Notes: generated from the sequence alone by a model not told the origin. Positions 1 to 8,462 are shown, counted from the first letter of the stretch. The stretch is DNA of 29,590 nt from an uncultured Dorea sp. (GCA_910579015.1 CAJTRO010000043.1:1-29590); one strand, 5' to 3'. Made by a program: numbers and translations.

Positions 1-57
1 TATCCATCCCATCTCTCCCCACTCCATCCCCCTCTTCTATCCATAATCCAACATTTG

Positions 58-86
58 TTTACTTTACCACCATTATATAGTATAAT
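58..86 (+). promoter_or_regulatory. sigma-A-type promoter of the alpha/beta hydrolase gene
   Basis: TTTACT at 58-63 and a perfect TATAAT at 81-86 are separated by 17 bp. An upstream in-frame ATG at 55 would lie inside this promoter, so the gene must start downstream at 121. Bases 1-54 are pyrimidine-rich and show nothing else I can name. Confidence 0.6.
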
Positions 87-120
87 GATACATATAAATC
101 TACAGAAAGGGGACTGTATA

Positions 121-1083
121 ATGAGTTGGAGAAAGAAATTCATAACCATCGCCACTTTAACAAGCGCATCAACATTTACCATACATATGATAAATAAGTT
201 TATTGATTTTTATGCATCACTGGACAATCTTCTGGATAACCCTTCTGGTACATATTATAATTGGAAATTTGGAGAAATCTATTACAAAAAGATAGGAAGC
301 GGACCACCCTTACTTCTCATTCATGATCTGACACCCTACAGTTCCGGACATGAATGGAACAAAGTTCTAAACAAGATTGCCAAAACACATACTGTCTACC
401 GTATAGACCTTCTCGGATGTGGACGCTCAGACAAGCCAAGTCTCACCCACACGAATTATCTATACGTTCAATTAATAAGCGATTTTGTAAAGCATATTAT
501 TGGAGAACAGACCGATATCATCGCGACAGGATTATCCGGTTCTTTTGCAATCGCCGCCTGCCACAATGATAATTCAATCATCAGAAAGGTAATCCTGGTG
601 AATCCCTCCGATGTAAATCTACTGGACAAGATACCTGACAAGCACTCCAAGATTACATCTCAACTCATTAATCTTCCTGTCATAGGTACTTTACTTTACA
701 ATCTTCTTACAAGGAGAGAAAATATCGAGACATTATTTAAGGAATCATATTTCTATGACCGCAAGAAAATTGATAATGATACTGTCAGTACCTACTATGA
801 AGCGGCACATATGGGAGAGGGCTCTCCAAAGTATCTGTTTTCCAGTTTATCCGGACGATATACTACCGTCAACCTCAAGCATTGCATGAAGTCACTGACG
901 AACAGTATCTACATTATTATGGGTAAAGACGAGGAACGACAGACAGAAATAACAGAACAATACAAGAACTTACTTCCGTCAATAGAATGTGCTGTCATAC
1001 CAGAGACAAAGCATCTTCCTCAATTAGAAAAGGTCGATGAATTTATAGAACAGATGAATCTATTTCTGGAAGACGAATTTTAA
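121..1083 (+). CDS. membrane-anchored alpha/beta hydrolase
   Basis: This 320-residue protein belongs to the alpha/beta-hydrolase fold family; the substrate cannot be deduced. A basic start (MSWRKK) followed by a hydrophobic stretch at about residues 8-25 suggests an N-terminal membrane anchor or uncleaved signal. The oxyanion-region HD motif in LLLIHDLTP, the nucleophile elbow GLSGS (Ser139), an acid in MGKDE (Asp270) and the late His in ETKHLP (His298) form a plausible catalytic triad. The ATG at 121 is chosen because AGAAAGGGG lies just upstream and the promoter sits before it. The gene stands alone and ends at a terminator shared with the convergent rsmG. It may be an esterase, lipase or haloperoxidase-like enzyme; the fold is secure, the reaction is not. 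Confidence 0.85.
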   Translation: MSWRKKFITIATLTSASTFTIHMINKFIDFYASLDNLLDNPSGTYYNWKFGEIYYKKIGSGPPLLLIHDLTPYSSGHEWNKVLNKIAKTHTVYRIDLLGCGRSDKPSLTHTNYLYVQLISDFVKHIIGEQTDIIATGLSGSFAIAACHNDNSIIRKVILVNPSDVNLLDKIPDKHSKITSQLINLPVIGTLLYNLLTRRENIETLFKESYFYDRKKIDNDTVSTYYEAAHMGEGSPKYLFSSLSGRYTTVNLKHCMKSLTNSIYIIMGKDEERQTEITEQYKNLLPSIECAVIPETKHLPQLEKVDEFIEQMNLFLEDEF

Positions 1084-1110
1084 AGCTTAGAAATCATTTA
1101 CCACTCAACA

Positions 1111-1156
1111 AAAGGCTGTCGCAAGAATCTTCTCATTTTCTTGCAACAGCCTTTTT
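1111..1156. terminator. bidirectional intrinsic terminator between the hydrolase gene and rsmG
   Basis: AAAGGCTGTCGCAAGA (from 1111) pairs with TCTTGCAACAGCCTTT (ending about 1154) with one C/A mismatch. T-runs follow on the plus strand and, because the stem begins with A residues, on the minus strand too. It separates two convergent genes. Confidence 0.85.
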
Positions 1157-1160
1157 TCTC

Positions 1161-1871
1161 TTACTTTAATGGCTCTTTTGCTGGAAGTCCCGCCTTCCTT
1201 GGATATTTCTTTCCAGTGCTCTTCACCTTAACTATCCTGACAAAAGACCTGTTGATATCACTGTCCGGCAATTGGAACTTTATAACCTCGTCCACCCTGC
1301 CTCCAAGAATCTCAACCGCTTTTCGGGCGCTCTTCACCTCTTCATCTATATCTCCGGACTTATAAGAAATAAATCTTCCTCCCACTCTCGTATAAGGAAT
1401 ACAATACTCTGACAAAGACGCAAGATTAGCAACCGCTCTCGACACACTCAGATCGTACCCTTCTCTGTGTTCCTCCCTTCTCGCCAAATCCTCCGCCCTG
1501 CTGTGAACAGCTTCTATATCCTTAAGCCTCAGTTCATGAATCACCTCATTCAGAAATTTCACTCTCTTATTCAACGAATCCAGCAAAGTCATTTTCAGAT
1601 GTGGAAAGATAATTTTCAACGGGATCCCTGGAAATCCAGCTCCCGTCCCTACGTCGATGACCTTATCTATCTGCTCCATATTCTCCACATTCACAATCGA
1701 AGCACTGTCAACAAAATGCTTTTCCACAACCTCTTCATATTCTGTGATCCCGGTAAGGTTCATCACCTTATTCCATTCAACAAGCATCTCATAAAACACC
1801 TGAAATTGCCGGGACTTCACTTCATCCAACTCTATCCCCAGCCTTAACATCTTATCTTCTAATATTCCCAC
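1161..1871 (-). CDS. rsmG: 16S rRNA (guanine527-N7)-methyltransferase RsmG
   Basis: RsmG (GidB) uses S-adenosylmethionine to methylate N7 of G527 in 16S rRNA; loss is known to give low-level streptomycin resistance. The Rossmann SAM-binding motif GTGAGFPGIPLKI starts near residue 75, preceded by the family's typical EWNKVMNLTGIT and KHFVDS motifs. A GTG at 1871 (236 residues) is chosen because AGAGGGGG lies 6-7 bases upstream and the length fits the family (about 240). In-frame alternatives at 1901 (ATG) and 1952 (GTG) lack a good ribosome binding site. It is the last gene of the leftward mnmE-mnmG-rsmG group, 146 bp after mnmG, and ends right at a bidirectional terminator. Confidence 0.93.
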   Translation of the reverse strand: MGILEDKMLRLGIELDEVKSRQFQVFYEMLVEWNKVMNLTGITEYEEVVEKHFVDSASIVNVENMEQIDKVIDVGTGAGFPGIPLKIIFPHLKMTLLDSLNKRVKFLNEVIHELRLKDIEAVHSRAEDLARREEHREGYDLSVSRAVANLASLSEYCIPYTRVGGRFISYKSGDIDEEVKSARKAVEILGGRVDEVIKFQLPDSDINRSFVRIVKVKSTGKKYPRKAGLPAKEPLK

Positions 1872-2017
1872 ATCTTTCCCCCTCTTCTCTTCCTGTCTCA
1901 TAACATGATTGAAGATTCTTCTCCGCCATCTTAGAAAACAATTCTCAAACACGTTCTATTCATGCAAAATTTAAAGATTCATTCCCTTTACCTCATCTGC
2001 CGGAAACCATCCTCATA

Positions 2018-3928
2018 CTAATGAGATGATGAACTCAGATACACCAGCAACACCGAAATATCCGCCGGAGATACGCCCGATATCCTGGACGCCTGCCCGA
2101 TGGAAACCGGCCGGTATTCCTTCAATTTCTGCAACGCTTCTATACGAAGGCTCTTCACCTGATCATAATCCATATCCTCAGGTATCTTCTTAGCCTCAAG
2201 CTTCTTAAATTGTTCTACCTGCTTCTTCTGCCTGGAGATATACCCGTCGTACTTAATAGATATATCCACCTGCTCGATCACCTCGTCCCTCAAGTCCGCC
2301 GGGAACTCTGGTCTCTTCTCATCAATACTTTCCAACAGCCTGTACGACAATTCCGGACGACGGACCAATTCAGCAAGCGACGCACCCGATACCAGAGGCG
2401 TACTCTTACAGCTTTCAAGAAGAGACTGCACCTGCTTAGTCGTACCGACATTCGTATGCTTAAGCCTCTCTATCTCCGAACAGATCAATTCCTCCTTCTT
2501 CTCTAACTTCCTGCATCTTTCCTCCGAGATCAGTCCTATCTCATATCCAATCCTCGTAAGCCTCTGATCTGCATTATCCTGCCTCAGAAGAAGCCTGTAT
2601 TCCGCCCTCGAAGTCATCATACGATAAGGCTCATGGCTCTCCTTCGTCACAAGATCGTCAATCAATACTCCGATATAAGCCTCCGAACGATCCAGTATCA
2701 CCGCCTCTTTTCCCTGAAGCTTTCTGGCCGCATTGATCCCCGCGATCAGCCCCTGAGCCGCCGCCTCCTCATATCCGGAGCTTCCATTAAACTGACCGCC
2801 GCTGAATAACCCCTCTATCTCACGAAATTCGAGTGAAGGCTTCAACTGCCTTGCATCAATACAATCATATTCTATAGCATAGGCATTTCTCACAATCCGC
2901 ACATTCTCAAGACCAGGTACTGTTCTGTACATTGCATACTGTACATCCTCCGGAAGCGAGCTTGACATTCCTCCGATATACATCTCATTTGTCTCAATGC
3001 CCTCAGGCTCTATAAATACCTGATGTCTATTTTTATCAGAAAATTTAACTACTTTATCCTCAATTGACGGACAATATCTCGGACCTGTCCCTTCTATCAT
3101 TCCAGAAAATAGAGGAGAACGATCCAGATTATTTCTTATGATCTCATGCGTCTTCTCATTCGTATAAGTCAACCAGCACGATACCTGATCGATCTGTACC
3201 TCATCCGGATCCGTTGTGAAAGAAAATGGAACAATCCTCTCGTCTCCAAGCTGTTCCTCCATCTTGCTGAAGTCCACTGTATTCCTGTCAATCCTTGCCG
3301 GAGTTCCCGTCTTGAAACGATACATCCTGATTCCAAGTTCTCTTAAGGAATCTGTGAGATAGTTCGCGGCCTGTAGACCATTCGGACCAGTATTGTTGCT
3401 GACCTCCCCATAGATACACCTGGCCTTAAGATAAGTTCCCGTGCATAAGATCACAGCCCTGCAATTATAGATTGCTCCTGAAAATGTCTGGACACCGGTC
3501 ACTCTTCCATCCTCCGTCAGGATGTTCACGACCTCCGCCTGTTTGATTTCCAGATTCTCCTGTCCCTCCAATACCTGGCGCATCGTCCTGCTGTAATTCG
3601 CCTTGTCTGCCTGCGCCCTCAGAGAATGAACGGCCGGCCCCTTCGACTTATTCAGCATCTTAGACTGAATAAATGTCCGGTCTATCACCTTCCCCATCTC
3701 TCCTCCAAGTGCGTCCACCTCTCTTACCAGATGTCCCTTAGAGCTTCCCCCTATATTCGGATTACACGGCATCAATGCTATGCTGTCCACACTCACAGTA
3801 AATACAATAGTTGTAAACCCAAGCCTGGCCGCCGCCAGAGCGGCTTCACAACCGGCATGTCCCGCGCCGATCACTACTATGTCATATTTGTCCTTATTTA
3901 CCCATACAGAATTTGCTGAAAATTTCAT
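2018..3928 (-). CDS. mnmG: tRNA uridine-5-carboxymethylaminomethyl modification enzyme MnmG
   Basis: MnmG (GidA) is the FAD-dependent partner of MnmE; together they modify U34 in the wobble position of certain tRNAs. The 636-residue length is normal. Residues 18-30 carry the FAD-binding IVVIGAGHAGCEA motif, followed by the signature PCNPNIGGSSKGHLVREVD, and later by the second signature around FSGGQFNGSSGYEEAAAQG. The ATG at 3928 has a strong AGGAGAGG site and lies inside the 3' end of mnmE, so the two genes overlap by 35 bp. This suggests translational coupling of two proteins that act as a complex. Confidence 0.97.
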   Translation of the reverse strand: MKFSANSVWVNKDKYDIVVIGAGHAGCEAALAAARLGFTTIVFTVSVDSIALMPCNPNIGGSSKGHLVREVDALGGEMGKVIDRTFIQSKMLNKSKGPAVHSLRAQADKANYSRTMRQVLEGQENLEIKQAEVVNILTEDGRVTGVQTFSGAIYNCRAVILCTGTYLKARCIYGEVSNNTGPNGLQAANYLTDSLRELGIRMYRFKTGTPARIDRNTVDFSKMEEQLGDERIVPFSFTTDPDEVQIDQVSCWLTYTNEKTHEIIRNNLDRSPLFSGMIEGTGPRYCPSIEDKVVKFSDKNRHQVFIEPEGIETNEMYIGGMSSSLPEDVQYAMYRTVPGLENVRIVRNAYAIEYDCIDARQLKPSLEFREIEGLFSGGQFNGSSGYEEAAAQGLIAGINAARKLQGKEAVILDRSEAYIGVLIDDLVTKESHEPYRMMTSRAEYRLLLRQDNADQRLTRIGYEIGLISEERCRKLEKKEELICSEIERLKHTNVGTTKQVQSLLESCKSTPLVSGASLAELVRRPELSYRLLESIDEKRPEFPADLRDEVIEQVDISIKYDGYISRQKKQVEQFKKLEAKKIPEDMDYDQVKSLRIEALQKLKEYRPVSIGQASRISGVSPADISVLLVYLSSSSH

Positions 3929-5420
3929 TGACCAAATCCTCTCCTATCGTTTCCCCCGTAATATTTCCAAGCGCCTCATATGCGTCCATCAGATCAATCG
4001 AATAAAAATCCTCCGGCATTCCATCATCTATGCTGTCCCTCACCCTCTCCAAAGCACCATAAGCGTCCGAAAGGGCTGTCTTATGACGTATATTCGTAAT
4101 ATAAATTTCATCATTAAATGCAAGATTTCCTTCAAAAAATAATTTTTTCAAAGTTTCCTCTAAATGATCTATTCCCTTCATATCCTTCGCAGATATGTCT
4201 ATTACAGGGATTTTGAACTCCTTTATCTCCGTTTTCCTATCATCATCCACCATCAATATTCCCTTATTTTTTGCAGGATTACTTTCATTATCACAAGATT
4301 GATGATCCACTACAGAACTCTCTCCCTTATCCCCACACCCTCCAGGATTACAAGTAAAATACATATCTTCCACATCCTGCACGGTCACAAGCGCCTCCAG
4401 ATCCGACTTATTCAATAATATGACAGAAGTCTTCCCCTCTATCAGCCTCATGATCTCACAGTCATTCTCATCCAAAGGTCTGGACGAATCTATGACATAA
4501 AGGATAAGATCCGCCTGGTCCGCATAATCTTTCGCCCTGTCTACCCCAATCTTCTCCACGATATCTTCTGTATCCCTGATCCCCGCAGTATCCATGATAT
4601 TCAGAGATATCCCCTTCAGATTAATATGCTCCTCTAATACATCCCGTGTCGTACCTTCCACATCCGTCACGATTGCCCGCTCCTCGCCCAGAAGAACATT
4701 CAGAAGAGAAGACTTTCCCGCATTCGGTTTGCCGAGGATGACCGTTCTGATCCCTTCCTTTATGATACGGCCGTCGTCACAGGTATCCAATAGACGCCGG
4801 ATATCCCCAAGCCATTCCTCCACATTTCCCTTAAGCTCCACCCCATATCCATCTACGCTGATATGCTCCGGATCGTCGAGAGCCGTCTCTATAAAAGCAG
4901 TATGGTAAATTATATTCTTTCTTATTCTATTTATTTCTTGTCTGACACAGCCCTTCAACTGATTCACAGAGCTTTGCAGAGCATATTTATTCTGGGCCTC
5001 TATCAGGTCCCCCACCGCCTCCGCCTGGGACAGATCCAGCCGTCCGTTCAGGAATGCCCGCTTCGTGAACTCTCCCGGCTCTGCCGGCCTGGCGCCGTAA
5101 TCAATCAATGTCTCCAGTATCCTCTTTACTACATACACACCGCCGTGGCAGTTGATCTCTACCGTATCCTCGCCCGTAAAGCTTCGGGGACCTCTCATCA
5201 GCATGACCAGAACCTCGTCAATCGTCTCTTCCCCGTCCACGATGAAACCATAATGTATCGTATGAGACTTCTGTTCACTCAGTCTCTTCTCATTCTTTCC
5301 CCTATAGATACAATCCGCGATCAGGAATGCCTCCGGGCCGCTCATCCTTACAATCCCTATCCCCGCGCTGCTCACAGCAGTCGATATAGCCGCAATCGTA
5401 GTATCATACTGATATCCCAT
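3894..5420 (-). CDS. mnmE: tRNA modification GTPase MnmE, with an extra insert in the G domain
   Basis: MnmE (TrmE) is the potassium-dependent GTPase that acts with MnmG in U34 modification. The folate-binding N-terminal domain (DTTIAAIST, GIGIVRMSG) is followed by a G domain with G1 GKPNAGKSS (about 230-238), G2 GTTRD, G3 DTAGIR, G4 NKSD (337-340) and G5 SAK (410-412). The C-terminus FCMGK is a variant of the usual FCIGK, whose Cys is the catalytic-region residue. At 508 residues it is about 50 longer than typical. The excess lies between G4 and G5 in a polar, Cys-containing segment (about residues 347-397). The ATG at 5420 is chosen for its AAGGGAAGG site; an upstream TTG at 5444 is unlikely. 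Confidence 0.96.
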   Translation of the reverse strand: MGYQYDTTIAAISTAVSSAGIGIVRMSGPEAFLIADCIYRGKNEKRLSEQKSHTIHYGFIVDGEETIDEVLVMLMRGPRSFTGEDTVEINCHGGVYVVKRILETLIDYGARPAEPGEFTKRAFLNGRLDLSQAEAVGDLIEAQNKYALQSSVNQLKGCVRQEINRIRKNIIYHTAFIETALDDPEHISVDGYGVELKGNVEEWLGDIRRLLDTCDDGRIIKEGIRTVILGKPNAGKSSLLNVLLGEERAIVTDVEGTTRDVLEEHINLKGISLNIMDTAGIRDTEDIVEKIGVDRAKDYADQADLILYVIDSSRPLDENDCEIMRLIEGKTSVILLNKSDLEALVTVQDVEDMYFTCNPGGCGDKGESSVVDHQSCDNESNPAKNKGILMVDDDRKTEIKEFKIPVIDISAKDMKGIDHLEETLKKLFFEGNLAFNDEIYITNIRHKTALSDAYGALERVRDSIDDGMPEDFYSIDLMDAYEALGNITGETIGEDLVNEIFSKFCMGK

Positions 5421-5466
5421 ATGATCCTTCCCTTTCCTCATCAAAAAAAATCTGGATACATAACCT

Positions 5467-5495
5467 ATAATATAGAAAAATAGGGGTTATTACAA
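5467..5495 (-). promoter_or_regulatory. candidate promoter of mnmE-mnmG-rsmG, overlapping the jag terminator
   Basis: On the minus strand TTGTAA (5490-5495) and TATTAT (5467-5472) are spaced by 17 bp. The -35 sequence falls in the loop and descending arm of the preceding terminator. It would restart transcription for mnmE. Confidence 0.45.
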
Positions 5496-5502
5496 CCCCT
5501 AT
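5475..5502 (-). terminator. intrinsic terminator after jag
   Basis: ATAGGGGTT and AACCCCTAT form a perfect 9-bp stem with a 5-base loop, followed on the minus strand by TTTTTC. It sits just after the jag stop codon. Confidence 0.85.
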
Positions 5503-5507
5503 CTCTG

Positions 5508-6443
5508 CTATCTACGTACAAGTGTTACTACTACTCTTCTATAAGGCTCCTCGCCCTCGCTATGTGTGGATACTGCCGGATCAGACTGAAGCGCCGAGTG
5601 GATGATCCGTCTCTCATATGGATTCATAGGCTCCAGAGATACGGTCCTTCTATTCCTCTTCACCTTACTTGCTATATTCTTTGCAAGATTCTCCAGGGTA
5701 TCTTTCCTTCTCCTGCGGTAATCCTCCGTGTCAAGCTTCACACGGACATATCCTTCCTGCATCTTGTTGGCCACCCGGTTCGTAAGGTACTGTAAAGAAT
5801 CTAACGTCTGTCCGCGCTTCCCTATCAGTATCCCCATGCTGCTGCCTTCCATGTCAATTGAAAGCGCGCCTTCATCATCTATGGAAGAAGAAACCTTCAC
5901 ATCCTTCATATCCATCGCCTTCAATACGTCATAGATGAACTTCTCACAGGCTTCTATCGTCTGGTCCTCGACCTTCGCAAGCTCAACTTCTTTTCTCTCC
6001 TTTGACGGCGCCGCCGGTTTCTCCTTCGCCTCTGTCACCGCCGGCTCCTTTGCTTCCTTCTTACCCTTTGCAAAGGACTTCTTCTTATCCTTCTTGCCGT
6101 CCTTCTTATTCTCTTTCCGGGAAGATTCCTTTCTGAAAGCTTCCTTTGCCTCTTTCTTCGGTTCTTCCTTATGCTCTTCCTTAACTTCTCTGCATTCCTT
6201 TTTTGCAGGCTCTTTTACTACTGACACATCTACCTTTGGAATCTCTATCTCAGGCTCTTGCTCCACCACTACTTCTTTTCTGCGTGCCTTGATCACGGCC
6301 TGCTTCATCCCTATCCCAAGGAATCCGGCGCTGCCCTTTTCAATCACCTGATAATCTAACTGATCACTCGTCACACCCAGCTGGATCAAAGCCTCTGTGA
6401 TCGCATCATCCAGCGTCTTAGCTGATACAGTAATATATTCCAT
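5508..6443 (-). CDS. khpB: RNA-binding protein Jag/KhpB
   Basis: Jag (KhpB/EloR) is an RNA-binding regulator linked to cell elongation and is usually encoded next to yidC. Residues 1-55 form the Jag_N domain (VIEKGSAGFLGIGMK). A long, Lys/Glu-rich, presumably disordered linker spans about 57-155. A KH domain with the GKRG loop (208-211) and an R3H domain (RxxxH, Arg278-His282) follow. The linker is long and highly charged. The ATG at 6443 has an AGGGGGCG site that overlaps the yidC stop codon, pointing to coupled translation. The gene ends at a strong terminator. Confidence 0.95.
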   Translation of the reverse strand: MEYITVSAKTLDDAITEALIQLGVTSDQLDYQVIEKGSAGFLGIGMKQAVIKARRKEVVVEQEPEIEIPKVDVSVVKEPAKKECREVKEEHKEEPKKEAKEAFRKESSRKENKKDGKKDKKKSFAKGKKEAKEPAVTEAKEKPAAPSKERKEVELAKVEDQTIEACEKFIYDVLKAMDMKDVKVSSSIDDEGALSIDMEGSSMGILIGKRGQTLDSLQYLTNRVANKMQEGYVRVKLDTEDYRRRRKDTLENLAKNIASKVKRNRRTVSLEPMNPYERRIIHSALQSDPAVSTHSEGEEPYRRVVVTLVRR

Positions 6444-6458
6444 CTCGAATAACGCCCC

Positions 6459-7526
6459 CTAATTGTTTTCATTAAATCTCTTAACCATATTCGCTTTCGC
6501 CGCAAGGCTTCCTTCCTTGGCATTTGCGGCGTTCGCTTTTGCCTCTTCTATCTTTCTTTCTCTCTCTTTTTCACTCATTCCCGAAGCACTGCGGCTGGCG
6601 GACTCCTTCATGCTCCTTGTGTTGGCCTGAGCCATCGCATTGATCTTCTCTGCCTTCTCTCCACGCTTCTGACGCTTCTTCTCCGCCTTCTCTTTGTTCC
6701 TCTCAATCAACTCTTCCACTGATATCTTAGCCAGATGCTTGTTGATCAATACCTGCTGGAGGATCCTTACCAGAGCGCTGATCACCCAGTAAAGACCGAT
6801 ACCGGTAGGCAGTGTAAATACCATGAATACGGAAAACAGCGGCATCGTTACATTCATTGTATTCATCGTTCCGGCCATCGGGTTATCCTTGTCCATCTTC
6901 TGTCCTGAGATCGCCTGGGAAATCTTCACACTCAGATACTGTGTTGCGCCTGATAACACCGGAAGCAGGATTGCCGTTATGATGACAAGAACCGGCGCGA
7001 TCCCATAAGAACCACTGTTCTTGATCATCACCGTCGGTGCGATCGTAAGATCCGGTATCGTAAGGAATCTGTTCACGGTCGCAGGTGCATCCTTGATCGC
7101 CGGTACATAACTCTGGATATCATAGATAACAGGATACAGGGCCAGAAGCAGAGGCATCTGTATCAGTAACGGAAGACACCCTCCCATCATAGATGTTCCA
7201 TACTTATCATAGACCTGCTGCATCTCCTCCTGCTGCTTCATCATAGATGCCTGATCTTTCTTATTCTTATACTTCTTCTGGACTGCCTGTAACTCCGGCT
7301 GCATCACAGAAGACATCTTCATAGACCGCTGCTGATTGATGGTTAGAGGCAGCATCAACGTATATACAAAGATTGTATACAAGATGATGGATAAACCGAC
7401 CAGACCATTCCCTCCCGGAAACACACTGTCCAACATTGTATAGATAAGGTTCATTACCTTACCTAATAACCAGCAGAGCTGCCCGACGATCGGCCAGTTG
7501 GCTGCTGACAGTAAACTAAACGCCAT
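6459..7526 (-). CDS. yidC: membrane protein insertase YidC (SpoIIIJ/OxaA family)
   Basis: YidC inserts and folds membrane proteins with or without the Sec translocon. The 355-residue protein shows the Gram-positive five-helix core: an N-terminal hydrophobic segment, a helix followed by LPLTINQQRSMKMSSV with the groove arginine (about Arg67), a charged hairpin (QAVQKKYKNKKDQ), then GGCLPLLIQMPLLLALY and later helices. The basic C-terminal tail (KAEKKRQKRGEKAEK) suits ribosome contact. No lipobox is visible at the start. The ATG at 7526 follows GGAGGAG by 6 bases; the GTG at 7541 lies within that site and is rejected. It sits between yidD and jag, the usual order. Confidence 0.95.
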   Translation of the reverse strand: MAFSLLSAANWPIVGQLCWLLGKVMNLIYTMLDSVFPGGNGLVGLSIILYTIFVYTLMLPLTINQQRSMKMSSVMQPELQAVQKKYKNKKDQASMMKQQEEMQQVYDKYGTSMMGGCLPLLIQMPLLLALYPVIYDIQSYVPAIKDAPATVNRFLTIPDLTIAPTVMIKNSGSYGIAPVLVIITAILLPVLSGATQYLSVKISQAISGQKMDKDNPMAGTMNTMNVTMPLFSVFMVFTLPTGIGLYWVISALVRILQQVLINKHLAKISVEELIERNKEKAEKKRQKRGEKAEKINAMAQANTRSMKESASRSASGMSEKERERKIEEAKANAANAKEGSLAAKANMVKRFNENN

Positions 7527-7643
7527 ACTCTTCTCCTCCACATATCACTCTTGTTCATTTCCTGAGAGCACTTTCCTTATAAAAATACTCTTATAAAAAA
7601 TGCTCTTCCCGTTATGAAGGCCGGACAATCTCCGGTCACCACA

Positions 7644-7856
7644 CTACGGTACGGGGTCACAGCCTCCCCTGGCGAAGGGATTACAGCGCAGAATCCTCCA
7701 CACTGCCAGAGCACCGCCCTTCCATGCTCCGTATTTTTCTATTGCTTCTATTGCATATTGGGAACATGTCGGATAATAGATGCAGCTGGAATATCCTTTC
7801 AGAGAGGACAAATATCTCTGATAGAATCTAATAGAACCTAACAGAAGCTTCTTCAT
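7644..7856 (-). CDS. yidD: membrane protein insertion efficiency factor YidD
   Basis: YidD is a small membrane-associated protein that helps YidC-dependent insertion. The 70-residue sequence has the family motifs IRFYQRYLSSLKG, CIYYPTCSQYAIEAIEKYG, and LAVWRILRCNPFARGGCDPVP. The ribosome binding site (AGGGGTAG) overlaps the rnpA stop codon, so the two are probably translated together. A 117-bp gap separates it from yidC, containing a CCGGA/TCCGG hairpin (7621-7635) but no clear T-run. Confidence 0.96.
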   Translation of the reverse strand: MKKLLLGSIRFYQRYLSSLKGYSSCIYYPTCSQYAIEAIEKYGAWKGGALAVWRILRCNPFARGGCDPVP

Positions 7857-7862
7857 AATTCG

Positions 7863-8204
7863 CTACCCCTGATCTATAATTTCATGAAGATGAGCCAGAT
7901 GGAGCATTGCGCTGTCAATGTCATGGTAATTCTTCTCTTTCGCGCCTATTCTTGCTATCACAACTATATCATATCCACATCTGAATCTGTCTTCTTGCAA
8001 TCTATAGCTTTCTCTGATCAATCTTGTCAACCTGTGACGGACTATACTGTTGCCAACTTTCTTACTTACGGATATTCCCAATCGGTTCCTGTTCTCCTGG
8101 TTCCTTAACACATACATCACCAGGTACTTGTTCGCATAAGATCTCCCCTTCTTATAAACAGTCTGGAAATCTCTGTTCTTCTTCAATGATTCGGAATATT
8201 TCAT
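7863..8204 (-). CDS. rnpA: ribonuclease P protein component
   Basis: RnpA is the basic protein subunit that helps RNase P RNA process tRNA 5' ends. The 113-residue protein begins MKYSESLKKNRDF, as is typical, and carries the conserved RNR-like region (GNSIVRHRLTRLIRESYRL). The ATG at 8204 with AGGAGA upstream is preferred; the longer frame starting at 8252 adds an unrelated N-terminus that runs into a hairpin. It follows rpmH by 59 bp across an attenuator-like hairpin. Confidence 0.96.
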   Translation of the reverse strand: MKYSESLKKNRDFQTVYKKGRSYANKYLVMYVLRNQENRNRLGISVSKKVGNSIVRHRLTRLIRESYRLQEDRFRCGYDIVVIARIGAKEKNYHDIDSAMLHLAHLHEIIDQG

Positions 8205-8240
8205 GAGACTACTTCTCCTGTATCTGCTATTTTTAATAGA

Positions 8241-8264
8241 AGAAAAGGCCACATATATGCGGCC
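8241..8264 (-). terminator. attenuator-like hairpin between rpmH and rnpA
   Basis: On the minus strand GGCCGCAT and ATGTGGCC form a compact GC-capped stem overlapping the last base of the rpmH stop codon, then TTTTCTTC follows. The short, imperfect T-run suggests partial termination that would set L34 above RnpA. Confidence 0.6.
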
Positions 8265-8398
8265 TACGCTGATAATCTCTTTCTTCCTTTAGCTCTTCTG
8301 CTGGCAAGTACATTTCTTCCGCCTTTAGTGCTCATTCTGGACCTGAATCCGTGAACTTTGGCTCTTTGTCTCTTTTTTGGCTGGAATGTCATTTTCAT
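8264..8398 (-). CDS. rpmH: 50S ribosomal protein L34
   Basis: The 44-residue basic protein reads MKMTFQPKKRQRAKVHGFRS and continues with RMSTKGGRNVLASRRAKGRKRLSA, a textbook L34. It is part of the large ribosomal subunit. A near-perfect ribosome binding site (AAGGAGGTGG) and a consensus promoter lie upstream. As in most bacteria it is the first leftward gene at the origin, divergent from dnaA. Confidence 0.98.
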   Translation of the reverse strand: MKMTFQPKKRQRAKVHGFRSRMSTKGGRNVLASRRAKGRKRLSA

Positions 8399-8462
8399 AG
8401 ATATCCACCTCCTTATATTTTATAAGGGATAATCCCCGCTTTTTCCTAAGACATCAGCTTAG

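Noticed and set aside
1872..1952. N-terminal extension of RsmG
   Set aside because: No ribosome binding site supports 1952 or 1901, while the GTG at 1871 has a strong one and gives the usual length.
4863..5483. 206-residue plus-strand frame across mnmE
   Set aside because: It is antisense to mnmE, with low-complexity Arg/Tyr/Leu/Ser content and no family motif.
6001..6240. Tandem DNA repeat suggested by recurring CTTCTT/CTTTCTT runs
   Set aside because: They are the codons of the charged Jag linker and do not form a regular unit.
5935..6351. 138-residue Phe/Ser-rich plus-strand frame
   Set aside because: It is the reverse of the Lys/Glu-rich Jag linker; the composition is an artefact of that strand.
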